A stretch of 42,966 bases of DNA from Mucidula mucida. Lineage: Eukaryota > Basidiomycota > Agaricomycetes > Agaricales > Physalacriaceae. Shown here one piece after another: positions 32,125 to 42,966 of this stretch. Below the pieces are notes generated by a model. The model did no database searches and had not been told where the DNA came from. It worked only from the letters and a program-made list of their open reading frames with translations. How positions within the stretch are numbered: position 1 is the first letter of the stretch; each line of letters begins with the position of its first letter. The DNA lies in NCBI GenBank assembly GCA_015501055.1, contig JADNYV010000295.1:1-42966 (forward strand). Direction: 5' to 3'. The position numbers and the translations under genes are program-made.

Positions 32125-35100
32125 ATGGCGAAAAAGACGCTGAAATTACCGAGGGCGCTCAAGATTAAGCGCGGCAATGGACGACGGGGACGCGACCTGA
32201 AGCCGATTCCAGGGGAAGACCCCATCGTGCTGCTGCGCGTGCAGGTTATTGGCTGCTCAGACTTGCTCGCCAAGGATCGGGGTGGCACGAGCGATCCGTA
32301 AGTGGTTTTTCTCCGTCTTTGTCTGTTCTAATCCATTCTAGATTCATTCTTCTCACATTGCTTACGACCCGCTTCACGACGCCTGTGATTAAGAAGAGTC
32401 TCTCGCCCACCTGGGTTGAGGGTACCGCGACGTTCGACTTTCCGATCTATCTCAGCATGAGCGACAGGCTCGGCGTTCTCGAGCTCGTTGTCTGGGACAA
32501 GGATATGCTCAAGAAGGAGTACCTCGGTGAAGTTAGCGTCGCTGTGTCTGATTGGTTTGGCAAGGAACAGGAGAGGGCCTTTGGGTTTACTGATAGCAAC
32601 AACACGGTATGTTCAACTTCTCTTCTTAGAACGTTTACTTAATCTCTTTATAGCCGTTCACACTTCCTTTACTTTCGACACGGTCTAATACTACCGCGTC
32701 TGGTTCTGTTACGCTCAAGCTTGGATTTGTACATCCGCCGAACACGACAGTTCTATCCGAATTTGAAGAAACCTACGATGAACTTGTCAAACGTGGCAGA
32801 CGCAGTCTTGTATCTGCACCTCCGGTAAGAGAACTTGACTCTACGTTCTGTCTCACCTGACGGTCAACTTCGATTTCTACTCAATACTTGTCGACTTATA
32901 GACCGAAGGCGTGGGCACAATTCGGTCCTACTCTGGTGCTCCCAATCTGGTCGACGACTATGAAGACGATGGTGGCATATCGTCTGGCTCGTCCTCTGAG
33001 GATTCGGACGATGAAGACGAAGAGGACGACTTTGTCGATGCGCCTGACGACTTGGACGCGTCAACTCCCATAGCCGCGCCATCGTCATCCCTATCTACTC
33101 CTCCCAAGACTCCAAATTTAGCCATTACACCGCCATCTCCGTCTGCGCCTCTCCCCGCCTCTGCACTTCCCAGGAGTCAGATATCCACTCCCAAACCAAA
33201 GAGCCCTACCTTCATGCGCATGAAATTCCCAAGGCGGAATACCGGTGGATCTCTGGTGTCGAGTGGCGCGAGCACTCCCGTTTCAGACGAGGACATGAAG
33301 GAAAAGAAAAAGCGATTTAGAACCAGTTTCCCAAGTCCAAGCTTATCGAGAAAGAACACGACTAGTGGAGAGGACAGCGGAGGCGGAAGCAAGAGGGAGC
33401 GGAAGAAGAAGCCGTATAGCATAAGCAGTCCTAACGATATTGTTGGGATCGTGATGCTGGAGATCAAGAGCGCAGACGATCTACCGCGATTGAAGAACAG
33501 TATGCACTCCCCTCTATTCTACTTCACAGCTAACAGCTTTTCCAGTGACACGCACTGGTTGGGACATGGATCCTTTCGTTGTTATATCTTTTGGGAAAAA
33601 GGTTTTTCGCACACGCGTCATTCGCCATAGTCGCAACCCGGTATGGGAGGAGAAGCTTTTATTCCATGTCCGAAGATACGAAACCAACTTCAAGATACAA
33701 CTTACGGTGCTCGACTGGGACAAATTGAGCAGCAACGATCTTATCGGAGAAGGGGCGCTCGAGGTGGGTCAACTCATAGATGCCTTTGCCGGCGACAAGG
33801 TAGACGCGCCGGTCGAAATTGAGATAGGGAAAGGCGGCGCTTCAGTCCCCACGGACCAAGAAGGTGGTACGGACGACAAGGAGATGAAAGAGTATAAAGT
33901 CCAGATATCGACTGGTGGCAGCGCGGCTTGGGAGGCGATGCACAAGCCTATCCTTACCGTGCGGGCCAAATACCAACCTTACGCGGAGCTTCGACGCAAA
34001 TTTTGGACGCAGTATCTTAAGCAGTACGATACGGACGACACACAGAGTCTCAGTCATATCGAAATTACGAGTATGCTTGACTCGCTCGGCAGCACATTGA
34101 CGAAGACGACAATCAACGGATGGTGGGAACGCTTGGGAAAAGACCCACATACGGATGAGCTGAGCATCGGGCAAGCAGTAATGTGTCTTGAAGAGGAGCT
34201 AGGACGACCTGATAGCGAGAAGCGCATGGCCAATCCAGACGGCGACGAAGACACGAGCATCAGCGCCACGCCTGTCATGATGGTGTCCGATTCACGTGGT
34301 GGAGAGATCAAGTTGGATCAGCTCAACTTCTCTGGCCCACCGATGAGTGTTATACCGGGGGAGAAGGCCGAGACGGAAGGCATGCAGATCCCCCTCAGGC
34401 CAGATGGTACACGGCTGCCCTCGTCGGAGACGTCGCCTGCCGCGCCTGGAAGTTCGCCTGGTGTTGCCGGGAGACGTATTCCTTCTTATTCCAGTTCGGA
34501 TGATGGAGATGAGGCTGACGATGCCGAAGATGAGACTTCGTCCTCAGCGGTAGCGTCGTCACCTGGGGGCGCGCGGAAGGGCGGGAAGATCAAGGGCCGT
34601 TTCCGTCGCAAGGGGAAGAAATCCAAGTCCTCCGAATCGTCCTCGTCCAGCGGCTCGAGCCCCCCTGGTCCGTCTCTGGAACGTGTTATCAACGTGAAGA
34701 ACTGTCCGCTGTGCCACCGACCGCGACTTAATTCCAAAGCGGAGATGGATATCATTACGCATTTGGCGGTGTGTGCGTCGAGTGACTGGAGCAAGGTGGG
34801 CTCGATTGCGGTGAGCAATTATGTGACCGGGGCGCAGGCGCAGAGGAAGTGGTACACGCGTATCATGGGTAGAATTGGTGGGGGTGATTACCGGCTTGGG
34901 GCGAACAGTGCGAACATTATCGTGCAAGATCGGATCAGTGGGGGGCTGCAGGAGGAGAAGATGGCGGTGTACGTGCGACTCGGGATCAGATTGTTGTACA
35001 AGGGGACCAGTCGGATGGAGGGCGGCGCGGCGAGAAAGTTGTTGAAGAGTTTGTCGATCAAGCAAGGCGTGAAGTATGATGCTCCTGAGAGCGCGGCGGG

Positions 35101-35980
35101 CATACCTGCATTCATCGAATTTCATGGGTTGAAGGTCGATGATATTCTGGATCCGCTGGATTCGTTCAGTAGGTCCCCTTGAGTCGACTGTTGACATTTT
35201 GCTGATTGCCTGATCATTTAGAAACTTTCAACGAATTTTTTTATCGCAAGCTTAAGCCTTCCGCACGCCCAATCGAGCAGCCGGAGAATCCTTTCCGACT
35301 GGTGTCAGCCGCTGACTGCCGACTAATGGCATTCGAAAGTGTTTCCGAGGCGACGAGGTTGTGGATTAAAGGGCGCGATTTCACTGTGGCCAAGCTTCTA
35401 GGCGATGTGTACAAAGCGGATGCGCCACGGTACGACGGCGGTGCTGTTGCGATTTTCCGGTTGGCGCCACAAGATTATCACCGTTTCCACTCGTCTGTGG
35501 ATGGTCGCATTGGGAAAATGGAGTATATTAGTGGGGAGTATTATACTGTCAATGTGGGTCTCCCTAATCTTTCATGGTGGCCTCCAAACTGATGAATATT
35601 TAGCCCCAAGCTATTCGGACCCAGCTCGACGTGTACGGAGAGAATGCGCGTAAGGTCGTGCCTATTGATTCGCCCCAGTTTGGCAAGGTGATGGCGGTGT
35701 GCGTGGGTGCGATGATGGTTGGGACGATCAAGACTACTGTTGAGGAAGGTGAGGATGTCCGGCGGGGGCAGGAGTTTGGGTATTTTGCATTTGGTGAGTG
35801 CACGGCGATGTAAGGAATAATGTAAACTAATGTGATTTAGGTGGCTCGACGATTGTGATGCTTTTCGAACCTGGAAAAGTTGTGTGGGATGAGGATCTGT
35901 TAATCAATGGACGTGCAAGTTTGGAGACGTTGGTGAGAGTGGGGATGGGCATCGGGACGGCTGTTGGAAGTCCAGCGTGA
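32125..35980 (+). CDS. PSD2: Phosphatidylserine decarboxylase with C2 domains and EF-hand (PSD2 type)
   Basis: The enzyme converts phosphatidylserine to phosphatidylethanolamine; PSD2-type forms act in the Golgi/endosome system. Eight exons (32125-32297, 32342-32606, 32654-32824, 32902-33499, 33546-35168, 35222-35553, 35604-35793, 35841-35980) sum to 3492 nt, giving 1163 aa. First C2 domain about 30-165 (VLLRVQVIGCSDLLAKDRGG, VIKKSLSPTW, LELVVWDKDML). A long Ser/Asp/Pro-rich linker, about 200-380, follows. The second C2 is about 385-500 (IVMLEIKSADDLPRLKN, GWDMDPFVVISFGKKVFRTR). An EF-hand-like loop DTDDTQSLSHIE is near 560. The catalytic domain runs from about 790 (CPLCHRPRLNSKAEMDI) to the end. 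Triad: Asp975 in SAADCRLMAF, His1030 in APQDYHRFH, and the self-cleaved motif FGGSTIV (cut expected between Gly1119 and Ser1120; Ser becomes pyruvoyl). The GGST motif is split by the last intron. All key residues are present. Confidence 0.95.
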
Positions 35981-36561
35981 TGTTGAATGCGAACGGACGC
36001 TAGATTATACTTATGGAGGGGGATGGGAGGGACGATTTATATACATAGCATATTGCATTGTTTTGTAAAGTGTAAATGTACGGTGAGAAGCGTTATAAGG
36101 GAAGTGTTGGTGGATATTTAGTTGTAGCTAATTCTTAAATTGCGCCACACAAGGCAAATATTCTTGCTGACTCAGCATTACCTGTGGTCCTCGCCTTTGC
36201 TCTCACCATTAGTTGTAGGAAACAACAGCGAAGGGATTCCATGTCTCTGTAAAAACAGGCGCTGCCAAACTGGTCGACGTCTACTAGCTCTCAAACATGC
36301 AGTGGGACCGGACATTCGACGGCGCGTACACTGGTAGCCTCCCATTCGGATATTTTCCGAGTCGGACTGGTTTTTTTTAATTCAGGGAGTCTAGAGTGCG
36401 TTTAAGACAGCGATCTCGTCATCGTACTTGTACTATGATGATTTCGCGCCGATGATGCTCTACGTACAAGCTTGGTCATCCTGAGACAGGCGCGCCAGCT
36501 ATAAGAAGCGCGGCACTCGTCAAAGTCTTCTCTTTATCTTCTCTCATTCCCACAACACACG
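35981..36561. other. 3' region of PSD gene and promoter of the next gene
   Basis: No gene seen. A TATATACATAGCATATT stretch at about 36038 and AT-rich sequence suit a 3' end. The last 60 nt before 36562 are CT-rich (TCTTCTCTTTATCTTCTCTC), a typical fungal leader. Confidence 0.5.
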
Positions 36562-38218
36562 ATGGGTACGCTGTCTGCGCTCGTATTATTGGTGCACGAC
36601 CGAATGACGTTCCGTTTCTAGGTATTGGCAAGACTATCAAGAATATTCTGACGGACCATCCATCGAAAGAGGATCTTTCTGACCGTAGAGCCAGAGGTAG
36701 CGGTGCGTTTAAATCTACGCGTATACTTTGATTTCCTATAATTTTTTGGTAGATGATAGCGGTTTGACCCACTCCAGCGTCGAGACTGCTTCTGACAACT
36801 CTCCCACTCGCCCGTCGGCTATAGGCGGCGCGGCCAATCGCCATGTTGACAGCGTGAACCCCGGCGGTCAAGGCCCTACCAATCCCGTTACACCCACTCG
36901 CGGTAACGTTGGTACGGAGCGCACTGACCAGCCTACCGATCATCTGGGAAACGGGCACAAGACTGGCGGGTTCACCGAGCAACACACGCATGGGCATCAC
37001 GACAAGGCGTCGCGCGATTTAATGCCATCTGCTGGCCAGACCCACGAAGAGGAAATGCATCGTTTGGACCGTATGTCTTGTCTTCGCGCATGTGGCGTTT
37101 TATGTCATGGTTTTTCTAGCTGTCACGCATGAGCATGTTCGTCACCAGGAGGTTGAAGAGGTTGTTCGTCAGAAGGAGAAGGATAGGCACGTTCATCACG
37201 TTCAGCACCATTCCATTCCCGTTACGCAAAAAGAGGAAAAGGACGAGGTTCACCACGAAAAGGTTCAGTGTACTTAGCGTTATCGACTTGTTCTGATCAT
37301 CGGCAGATTCATCCTATGACGGAAGTACACGAAAAACACGCAAATACCAACGATGATACTGTGCGCCTCGATGCGCAGGTTCAAGGAAATAAGGACCATG
37401 TTGTACGTGTTAGATTCGCAGCACTTCCCCATTCTCATGCTTGGAATGCAGTATCATGGCGACAAGGAGCGCACAGTCCTTGACAAAGGAACCGCGGTCA
37501 ATGAACATGTTCATCACCACACCCATCATGTCATTCAACCCATTATCGAGAAAGAGAGTAAGTTCAAAGAGCATTGCCTTTCGCCATCTCCCTAACTTTT
37601 TGCTTCCAGCCTTCGACAGACATCGCGTCCATACAGTCATTCCATCGCACGAGGAAATTCACGAGGCGCCGATTGTCCACGATTCTCAGCAACATGCGCC
37701 CATCAGCATGCAAGATTTCATGCAGACATACGGCGGGGACTCCGTTACCAGCGGGGCTGTTCCTCATGACCAGATTGGAAGCAAGGTGATGCACCCGCCG
37801 GACTGCGAGCGCACGGTTGATGGCCCTGGTGAAAAGCTCGCTAAAGAATTGCGATTGGGTGCCGCCGAAGTATGTCTTATTTCGCTTATGAACCCTTCTG
37901 GATTCTGACGCTGTATATAAGCCGTCGGACGTTCAACATACGAACGTTGGCGAACGGAATGTGCCCGGTCGCTTTGTCGCAGGTACTACTCAGGACAGCG
38001 ACGGTGTTGGAATGCATAACCCTCAAGGCCGTGCTGCTACACAAAACACGAACGCGCGACAGGAAATGATGGCGGAGAAGGAACGCGTCTTAGGTAGTCA
38101 TGGGAAACATGAGCCATACCGCGGTATGGGCCATTACAATATCGGGCAAAGCGCTGAAGGAACATCGGAGAAGATGGGCTATGAAGATCAAAGAGCGGCG
38201 GGTACCAACCTCTCATAA
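36562..38218 (+). CDS. Histidine-rich protein with repeated HxH/VHHH segments
   Basis: Eight exons (36562-36565, 36622-36696, 36753-37070, 37120-37262, 37307-37402, 37452-37557, 37610-37869, 37922-38218) sum to 1299 nt, giving 432 aa; all phases agree. The first coding exon is only 4 nt (ATGG). Start MGIGKTIKNILTDHPS, then a Ser/Pro/Thr-rich part. A histidine- and glutamate-rich middle follows (THEHVRHQEVEEVVRQKEKD, HVHHVQHHS, MTEVHEKHA, HVHHHTHHVIQPIIEKE, VIPSHEEIHEAPIVHD). The tail is rich in Gly, Gln and Asn (GMGHYNIGQSAEG). No signal peptide or membrane segment. The HHH-VIQP-EKE layout resembles a fungal family listed as putative allergens; I recall the pattern but cannot confirm it. Metal binding or a stress role is a guess from the histidines. 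The C-terminal exon lies at the downstream end with no lesion. Confidence 0.8.
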
Positions 38219-39873
38219 ACCATTTGGCTATTGGAAGTGTTCGGTTTCTCTGTATGCGTATGGTGGTGTTATTGTATAGACATTTTGTAGATTCTCGTGT
38301 AATGAAGTACTCCTTGAGCATGGTTCAGGCTGAATTACTTCAAAATTATCGTTGCTGACGCGTCAGATTGTTTGAACCTCACATGGTAATGTATTGGTGT
38401 CCAGATGCACTTTTATTCCGATCGGCCGCGTGTACTATCTGCGCGGCGTCGAGTGTCACACCTTCGACCATGTCTGGCTGTACCTCTGGGTCTCTCTTCC
38501 AGGATGATACCACTCATGAGTGATTAGCTTCAATTGTGCTGAAGGTTAAATTCTCAGTCAAGTCGACCTGATTTCTGGTCAGTGATTTGTGGCACATCCT
38601 TACATATTTCTGGTTGCTTAGCTTGCATCGGGCTTCAATAATCTCTCTTTCGAAAGCCACGAAGATTGATGGTTTGAATTAGCTCTGCTGTTGATCTGAG
38701 CAACAGAGAGTCGGCACCGTCATCCAGAGAAGGAGTTGAGTCTACAGCACCATCGTGCAAGACCACACTTCGTTAGCTCACGAACACCAATTAAGCGGCA
38801 ACTTTCTAAACTAAGAAGCTACCGCATTGCTGCACCTTTTTTGTACGCACCCTTTGCCATCATAATCGCCGGACCAAGACGAGTCAACACTCTGTGATCC
38901 ATCCGGTCTGCGTTGAGGATATTCAACACTACAGAGAGGTATGTAGAAGCCCGGGAGCAAGGCTAAGCCTGTTGCCTCAGAAGGCGCGACACTCGACGCG
39001 GACGTGGAGATGCACGCGGCGGATCGGAATAAAAGTGCATTTAGACACCGATAGTAATGTCTTTCACCTACGCGCGGTGTGATACATCCATCGAGCGCCA
39101 CAACCAGCTGCTTTTCATTTCAACAAGACGCCTCTCAGATAAACCACTTCTGCTCCATCAGTAAATGTATTTAGCTCGCATGTGGGCGGCAGATACACAC
39201 TGAAAAGATTAGCACACACTCACACCGTCGCCGTGTCCGCACACACAGTCATGCTTGAAGTGGTATCTATCCGCTTCCCTTCCTGGATGCTCCCACGGGT
39301 TTGAGTTCTCTCCTTGACCACATCCTGCCCGCCCTCATCTTCGCCTCTTCGCACTCCCGCCGTACGTTCGGGGGTGCGCTGATCAGATATCCACTGATCA
39401 CATGAAAACCCTAAGGTTCGACATAGACTCGCCACCAGTCAAGTACTTTGCCCAACCGCTCCGTCAGGTACTCAATCAACAATCGGCGGGCGTTGGGCCT
39501 CAAAACTAGTATACATTTGACGTGTTACAGCCCCGACACAACATGCCTTCCCTCGGACAGTATCCCGCACCGACGCGCTAAGTTGTGCCCTCATTCCACG
39601 GACCAAGTTGACTGGCGTGTTCAAGAGATTTGGAAGATTTCTGAGCACTCAGCTCCAGAAAGTTGCCGTGACACCAGGCTGCGAAGTCGATGAGGTAGGC
39701 CTGCAAGCCCGCTCTATATCAAAGCGTGTAATTTAATATCACTAGTAGTGGTCGCGATGCTCGTCTTTTGTGGAAGACATGATGTTCATACCTAGAAATC
39801 CCTCGGATCATCTATGTACACTGGTAAATAAAATCACAAGTCTGTCCTTTTCAGAGTGTCCACATAACAGCGT
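38219..39873. other. Intergenic region between converging genes
   Basis: It lies 3' of both neighbours. Open frames (38811-39101 and 39220-39435 on -, 39448-39693 on +) show no recognisable domain or splice pattern. I see nothing that can be supported as a gene. Confidence 0.45.
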
Positions 39874-41892
39874 CTACTTTACTAAGGTGATTCGCGACTG
39901 GGCGAGCCATGTCCGCATATATGCAACTGCCGCCTCTTGAATGAGCGCAATAGTCGAATCCACAGCACCATTGGGAATCCGCATATCCGAACAGTGGAAT
40001 CCATTCCCAACGAAGACTGGCGTTAAAGGTGAATCCTGAAAGTCGATGGAGCTGCTCGACACGGTAGCGTCCAACCAAGGATCATCTGCGATTGATGAGA
40101 ACGAACATAGTCATTGCGCGGGAATAGTAGACGTACTGATGCCGTTGGCGAAGAAGACCCGATCGACGTGGACGTCCCAGCCGCCGAATTTGGCGTTGAT
40201 TTGGTCAATCTTGGGAGAGCCTCCTTCTCCAAAAGTCTTCGGGAATGGCAATTGACAACGCTGGCGCTACAGCGACATGAGTAGACATAGAAGCAAGCTC
40301 GACATTGAAGGCACCTTCGCCCACGCGACGTCCAAGTGACGGGATACAATGGTAGGAAATCCTTCCGGGGCACCGACGTGGAACCACCCAAGCTCGTTAC
40401 ATCTAGAGAGAAAGGTCTAGTTGATGTCAAAACGTCAGAGAACAGGTTTACATACACGAGCCAATTCCACGAGCGATGCGACTGGTCTAACGACGTGTTC
40501 GTATGTTCGTCTGGGGAAGTTCTATGATCGCAGGTAAGCATACGTATGCTTTTCCAGAGAGGACACTCACTCAGCCCCGGCCCCTTCTCTGTTCATATAG
40601 GCACCCCAAGCTGACAAAGCATACCCAAGACCCCATCCACTGGCGGGCGCGCTTTTCCCGTTTCGAACTTCCAAGGCATCGCAAAATCTATAAAAGTCCT
40701 GATCCCGCCAGACAGATCCAATTTCTGCCACTCGTATAGAGGCTGAGCAACTGTTAGCAAGTCATTAGCAACGCACAAAGCAAACATGAAAAACAATAGA
40801 CATACGAGCGCTGGCCACGTCGCCGACATATGTACCATTTCCCATACCGAAGCGCTCCTTCACATCGTTGATGGCAACCTCGCTTCCGCTATCGAAGACT
40901 GCATCGACGTAGGCGATCACAGCTTGGACGTCGCTGGAACAGTTGACGGGCATGTTAAGACGTATAGGCTCAAAATATTGCCAGAAATTCCTGCACAGCG
41001 TCAGCCCGGAATGAGACCAGAAATTACGCAGCAACACACTCAATGGCTTGCACGACCGCAGACGACGCATATCCGGCGTAGAAGACTTCGGATGTCTGCG
41101 GGAGCGTGAGTGGAAGGAACACTATCAGACTCGAATTAACGCACTGGTACACAGCCCAGTTCACGACAGCGCCTGAATAGAGTTGAGACTATGAACAATG
41201 ACACGAGTAGTGCAACGGCAAACCTGGATAGCTGCCGCCAATCAGGATCCAAGGCGCCTTGTCGGGTGTAACAGAGGCGCCACCTTCCATAGGGAGAATA
41301 AGATTCTGAGCAAGGTACACCATGTCATCGATGTTCTGCTGCACTGTGAGATACTGGAGGCTCTCCTCGGAGAGGTCTGGGTACGGATTGCTGAGCCCAA
41401 AGAACCGATGCTCCATAACGATGGAAGCGCCTGACAACGATTGAGCAAGCCTTCCTTGTATGCCTTGGTCTGCCTGGGTCCAATTCCAGGCGCCTGAAAA
41501 AAGAAAAGAATAAGCCATGGACGAAGGTTCATAGCGGCGATATAGTTGTAGTCACCATCTGCGTTTCCCTCTCCGGCATTTTGGAGAAGAATTGGTCCAC
41601 CTTGGAGAATCTGTGTTAAACAAAAGTAGACCATCAGACCGAACGCGAGGCCTTACCAAGTGCATAAAATTCGGCAGAGAAAAAGAAACGCTGCTTGAAT
41701 GTTCCCAATTTCGGATTGTTGTGATCAATGAGCTGATCGAACCAGTACGCCGTATCATCAGCGGGCAGACCTCTCTTCGCGGATAAGAAGGGAGGTCACG
41801 TTCATCGACTAGATCCCATCTTTTCGAGCTGGAGAAGCGCCTACACCAGTCAAGAAGACAACGACAGCAGTGGAGAACAGAATCGACCGCAT
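39874..41892 (-). CDS. Secreted serine peptidase, family S28 (Pro-X carboxypeptidase/DPP-II-like), one apparent frameshift
   Basis: About 520-540 aa from a dozen exons. The signal peptide MRSILFSTAVVVFLTGVGA is followed by the domain start LPADDTAYWFDQLIDHNNP, then GPILLQNAGEGNADGAWNWT, the family mark SIVMEHRFFGLSNPYPDLS, and the catalytic serine in WILIGGSYPGA. Further on: FYAGYASSAVVQAIENFW, FCDALEV, PASGWGLGYALSAWGAYMN, SWNWLV, CNELGWFHVGAPEGFP, FGGWDVHVDRVFFANG (Asp site) and FVGNGFHCSDM (His site), ending at TAG 39874-39876. Family members cut near proline in acidic medium. At 40692-40695 the frame changes inside an A4 run (T4 on the coding strand). One more base would restore the family reading across FYRFCDALEV. 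An alternative acceptor 8 nt further into the exon also keeps the frame but loses PLYEWQKLD. So the gene is either a very young pseudogene, differently spliced, or hit by a sequencing slip. Exon 1/2 junction is also uncertain. Confidence 0.8.
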
Positions 41893-42966
41893 GTTCAGAT
41901 TTCGGGAAGATGAATGAAAACATGGCGGCGTTGGGGCTTTTGTAGGTCGACATCACTTCCGACTGAATGTAATACGCCTGGTAATCTGTGAAGCTACTAT
42001 GCAAAAGCAGGATGAGCAACGTTGTCTTAGGACTGAATGAACGCTCACGGAAAAAACGACCGCTGATGATGTGAGACAAACGGCAATAATCGTTGGCCCA
42101 CAAGGTCGGTCAGGTCGCGGACTGTCAATGCTACCTTGAGACCTCCGGAGATATCACACGGATTGTTCGAGTGAGTCCAAGCCCAAAGATCATAGCCGTC
42201 TAGTACAATGGAATGAGCGACTGAGAGCTTATTCACGAGCGCGTTCGTGACGCGTAAGGCACCTAGACGGCGCCGATAGCCTATACACACCTCTACAATC
42301 GCGCTTGGTTGTACAGCGAGAAAGGCATTTCTTCTGATAGTAGCACGACATGGCAGTACGCGTTCACGGGTTCGCGAACACTCGACAATTGAGGTATGTA
42401 TCGATTGCACAGTTCAGGTGAGCCTAGTCGCGCGAAGTGACGCGTCGTTTCCCAAAATTTGGTGGCAACTACGACGAAACGGATCAGAATGGTATATGTT
42501 TCAGATAAAAGGCTTTCTGGTATGTTTGCAGGTCTAACTGGTTCAATCATGATAGTAGCAAGGAGAGAGGAGGAATTGCCTGTTTAGGACAACGGGTCTC
42601 GGCCAGACTCGGCCAAAACCGATTACCGATGAACAAGCCCCACTTCCCAGCCACTCCCACAACGCTGTTTTTACCTTGAGCTTCCTCTGAATAACAAACT
42701 CCTTTGAATACTCAAGTTCGTTGTCCCAAATTCAGGTCCCTTCGCATTTTCCTCCATCGCGCATGCTTCACACTGACAATGTCTACTACATGTGCATTGT
42801 GCACCGACTCATGAAGCAGATTGTCGCGTCAGCATGATGTCTGACAATGGACATATCCACTGAGGCTCATGTCTCTTACCAAAATAGTCCGGAGGACGCC
42901 TTCAGTGGGCATACAAAACCAGCACTACTATTTGTCAATCCTGTCAGATGGCTTAATTGCTACGCC
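41893..42966. other. Upstream of S28 gene, no recognised gene
   Basis: Minus-strand open frames 42045-42410 and 42293-42550 overlap in different frames and show no domain. The region includes the S28 promoter. Nothing else was recognised up to the window edge. Confidence 0.4.

Noticed and set aside
1..42966. CRISPR array, bacterial operon, biosynthetic gene cluster or defence island
   Set aside because: No spaced repeats, no ribosome-binding-site operons and no clustered tailoring or synthase genes; the window is intron-rich eukaryotic DNA.

Overview
The window looks like nuclear DNA of a basidiomycete, most likely a mushroom-forming agaricomycete. Genes are compact and cut by many 43-78 nt introns (GT...AG, branch points such as CTAAC or CTGAC). 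The protein set fits that group: a double-psi beta-barrel secreted protein pair, a cysteine-rich tail protein, an MM3350/pRiA4b-MYND relic, a DUF6535 relic and a chromodomain Ty3/gypsy element. All gene models were built by hand from reading frames, splice signals and recalled family patterns; no search was run. For most spliced models the summed exon length is a multiple of three and the exon phases agree, which supports them independently.

Layout, left to right. 1-2360: no recognisable gene. 2500-2945 and 5836-6282 (+): two copies of a small secreted double-psi beta-barrel protein inside a duplicated block of about 0.85 kb, with an unknown short gene (3914-4409) between them. 6677-6762 (-): intron-containing tRNA-Glu(UUC). 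6836-9807 (-): AMP deaminase, 13 exons. 10469-11854 (-): PAS-domain protein with a 5-nt exon and a GC-AG intron. 12964-14277 (+): TRM61, the tRNA m1A58 methyltransferase catalytic subunit. 15974-17769 (-): monocarboxylate-type MFS transporter. 18396-18882 (+): 91-aa cysteine-rich tail protein. 19073-20808 (-): S10 serine carboxypeptidase. 21907-22097 (-): DUF6535 relic. 22700-24638 (-): broken MM3350/pRiA4b-MYND gene. 25219-31086 (-): full-length Ty3/gypsy chromovirus with near-identical LTRs, inserted in the first codons of a small predicted coiled-coil gene. 32125-35980 (+): C2/EF-hand phosphatidylserine decarboxylase (PSD2 type). 36562-38218 (+): histidine-rich protein. 39874-41892 (-): S28 serine peptidase.

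The genes do not form one pathway. Most are single-copy housekeeping functions (purine salvage, tRNA modification, phospholipid synthesis) beside secreted hydrolases and fast-evolving secreted or cysteine-rich proteins. I found no gene cluster or defence-like system. The most interesting items are the acidic divergence of the duplicated secreted protein, the odd splicing of the PAS gene, the recent retrotransposon insertion into a gene, and the multi-lesion MYND pseudogene.
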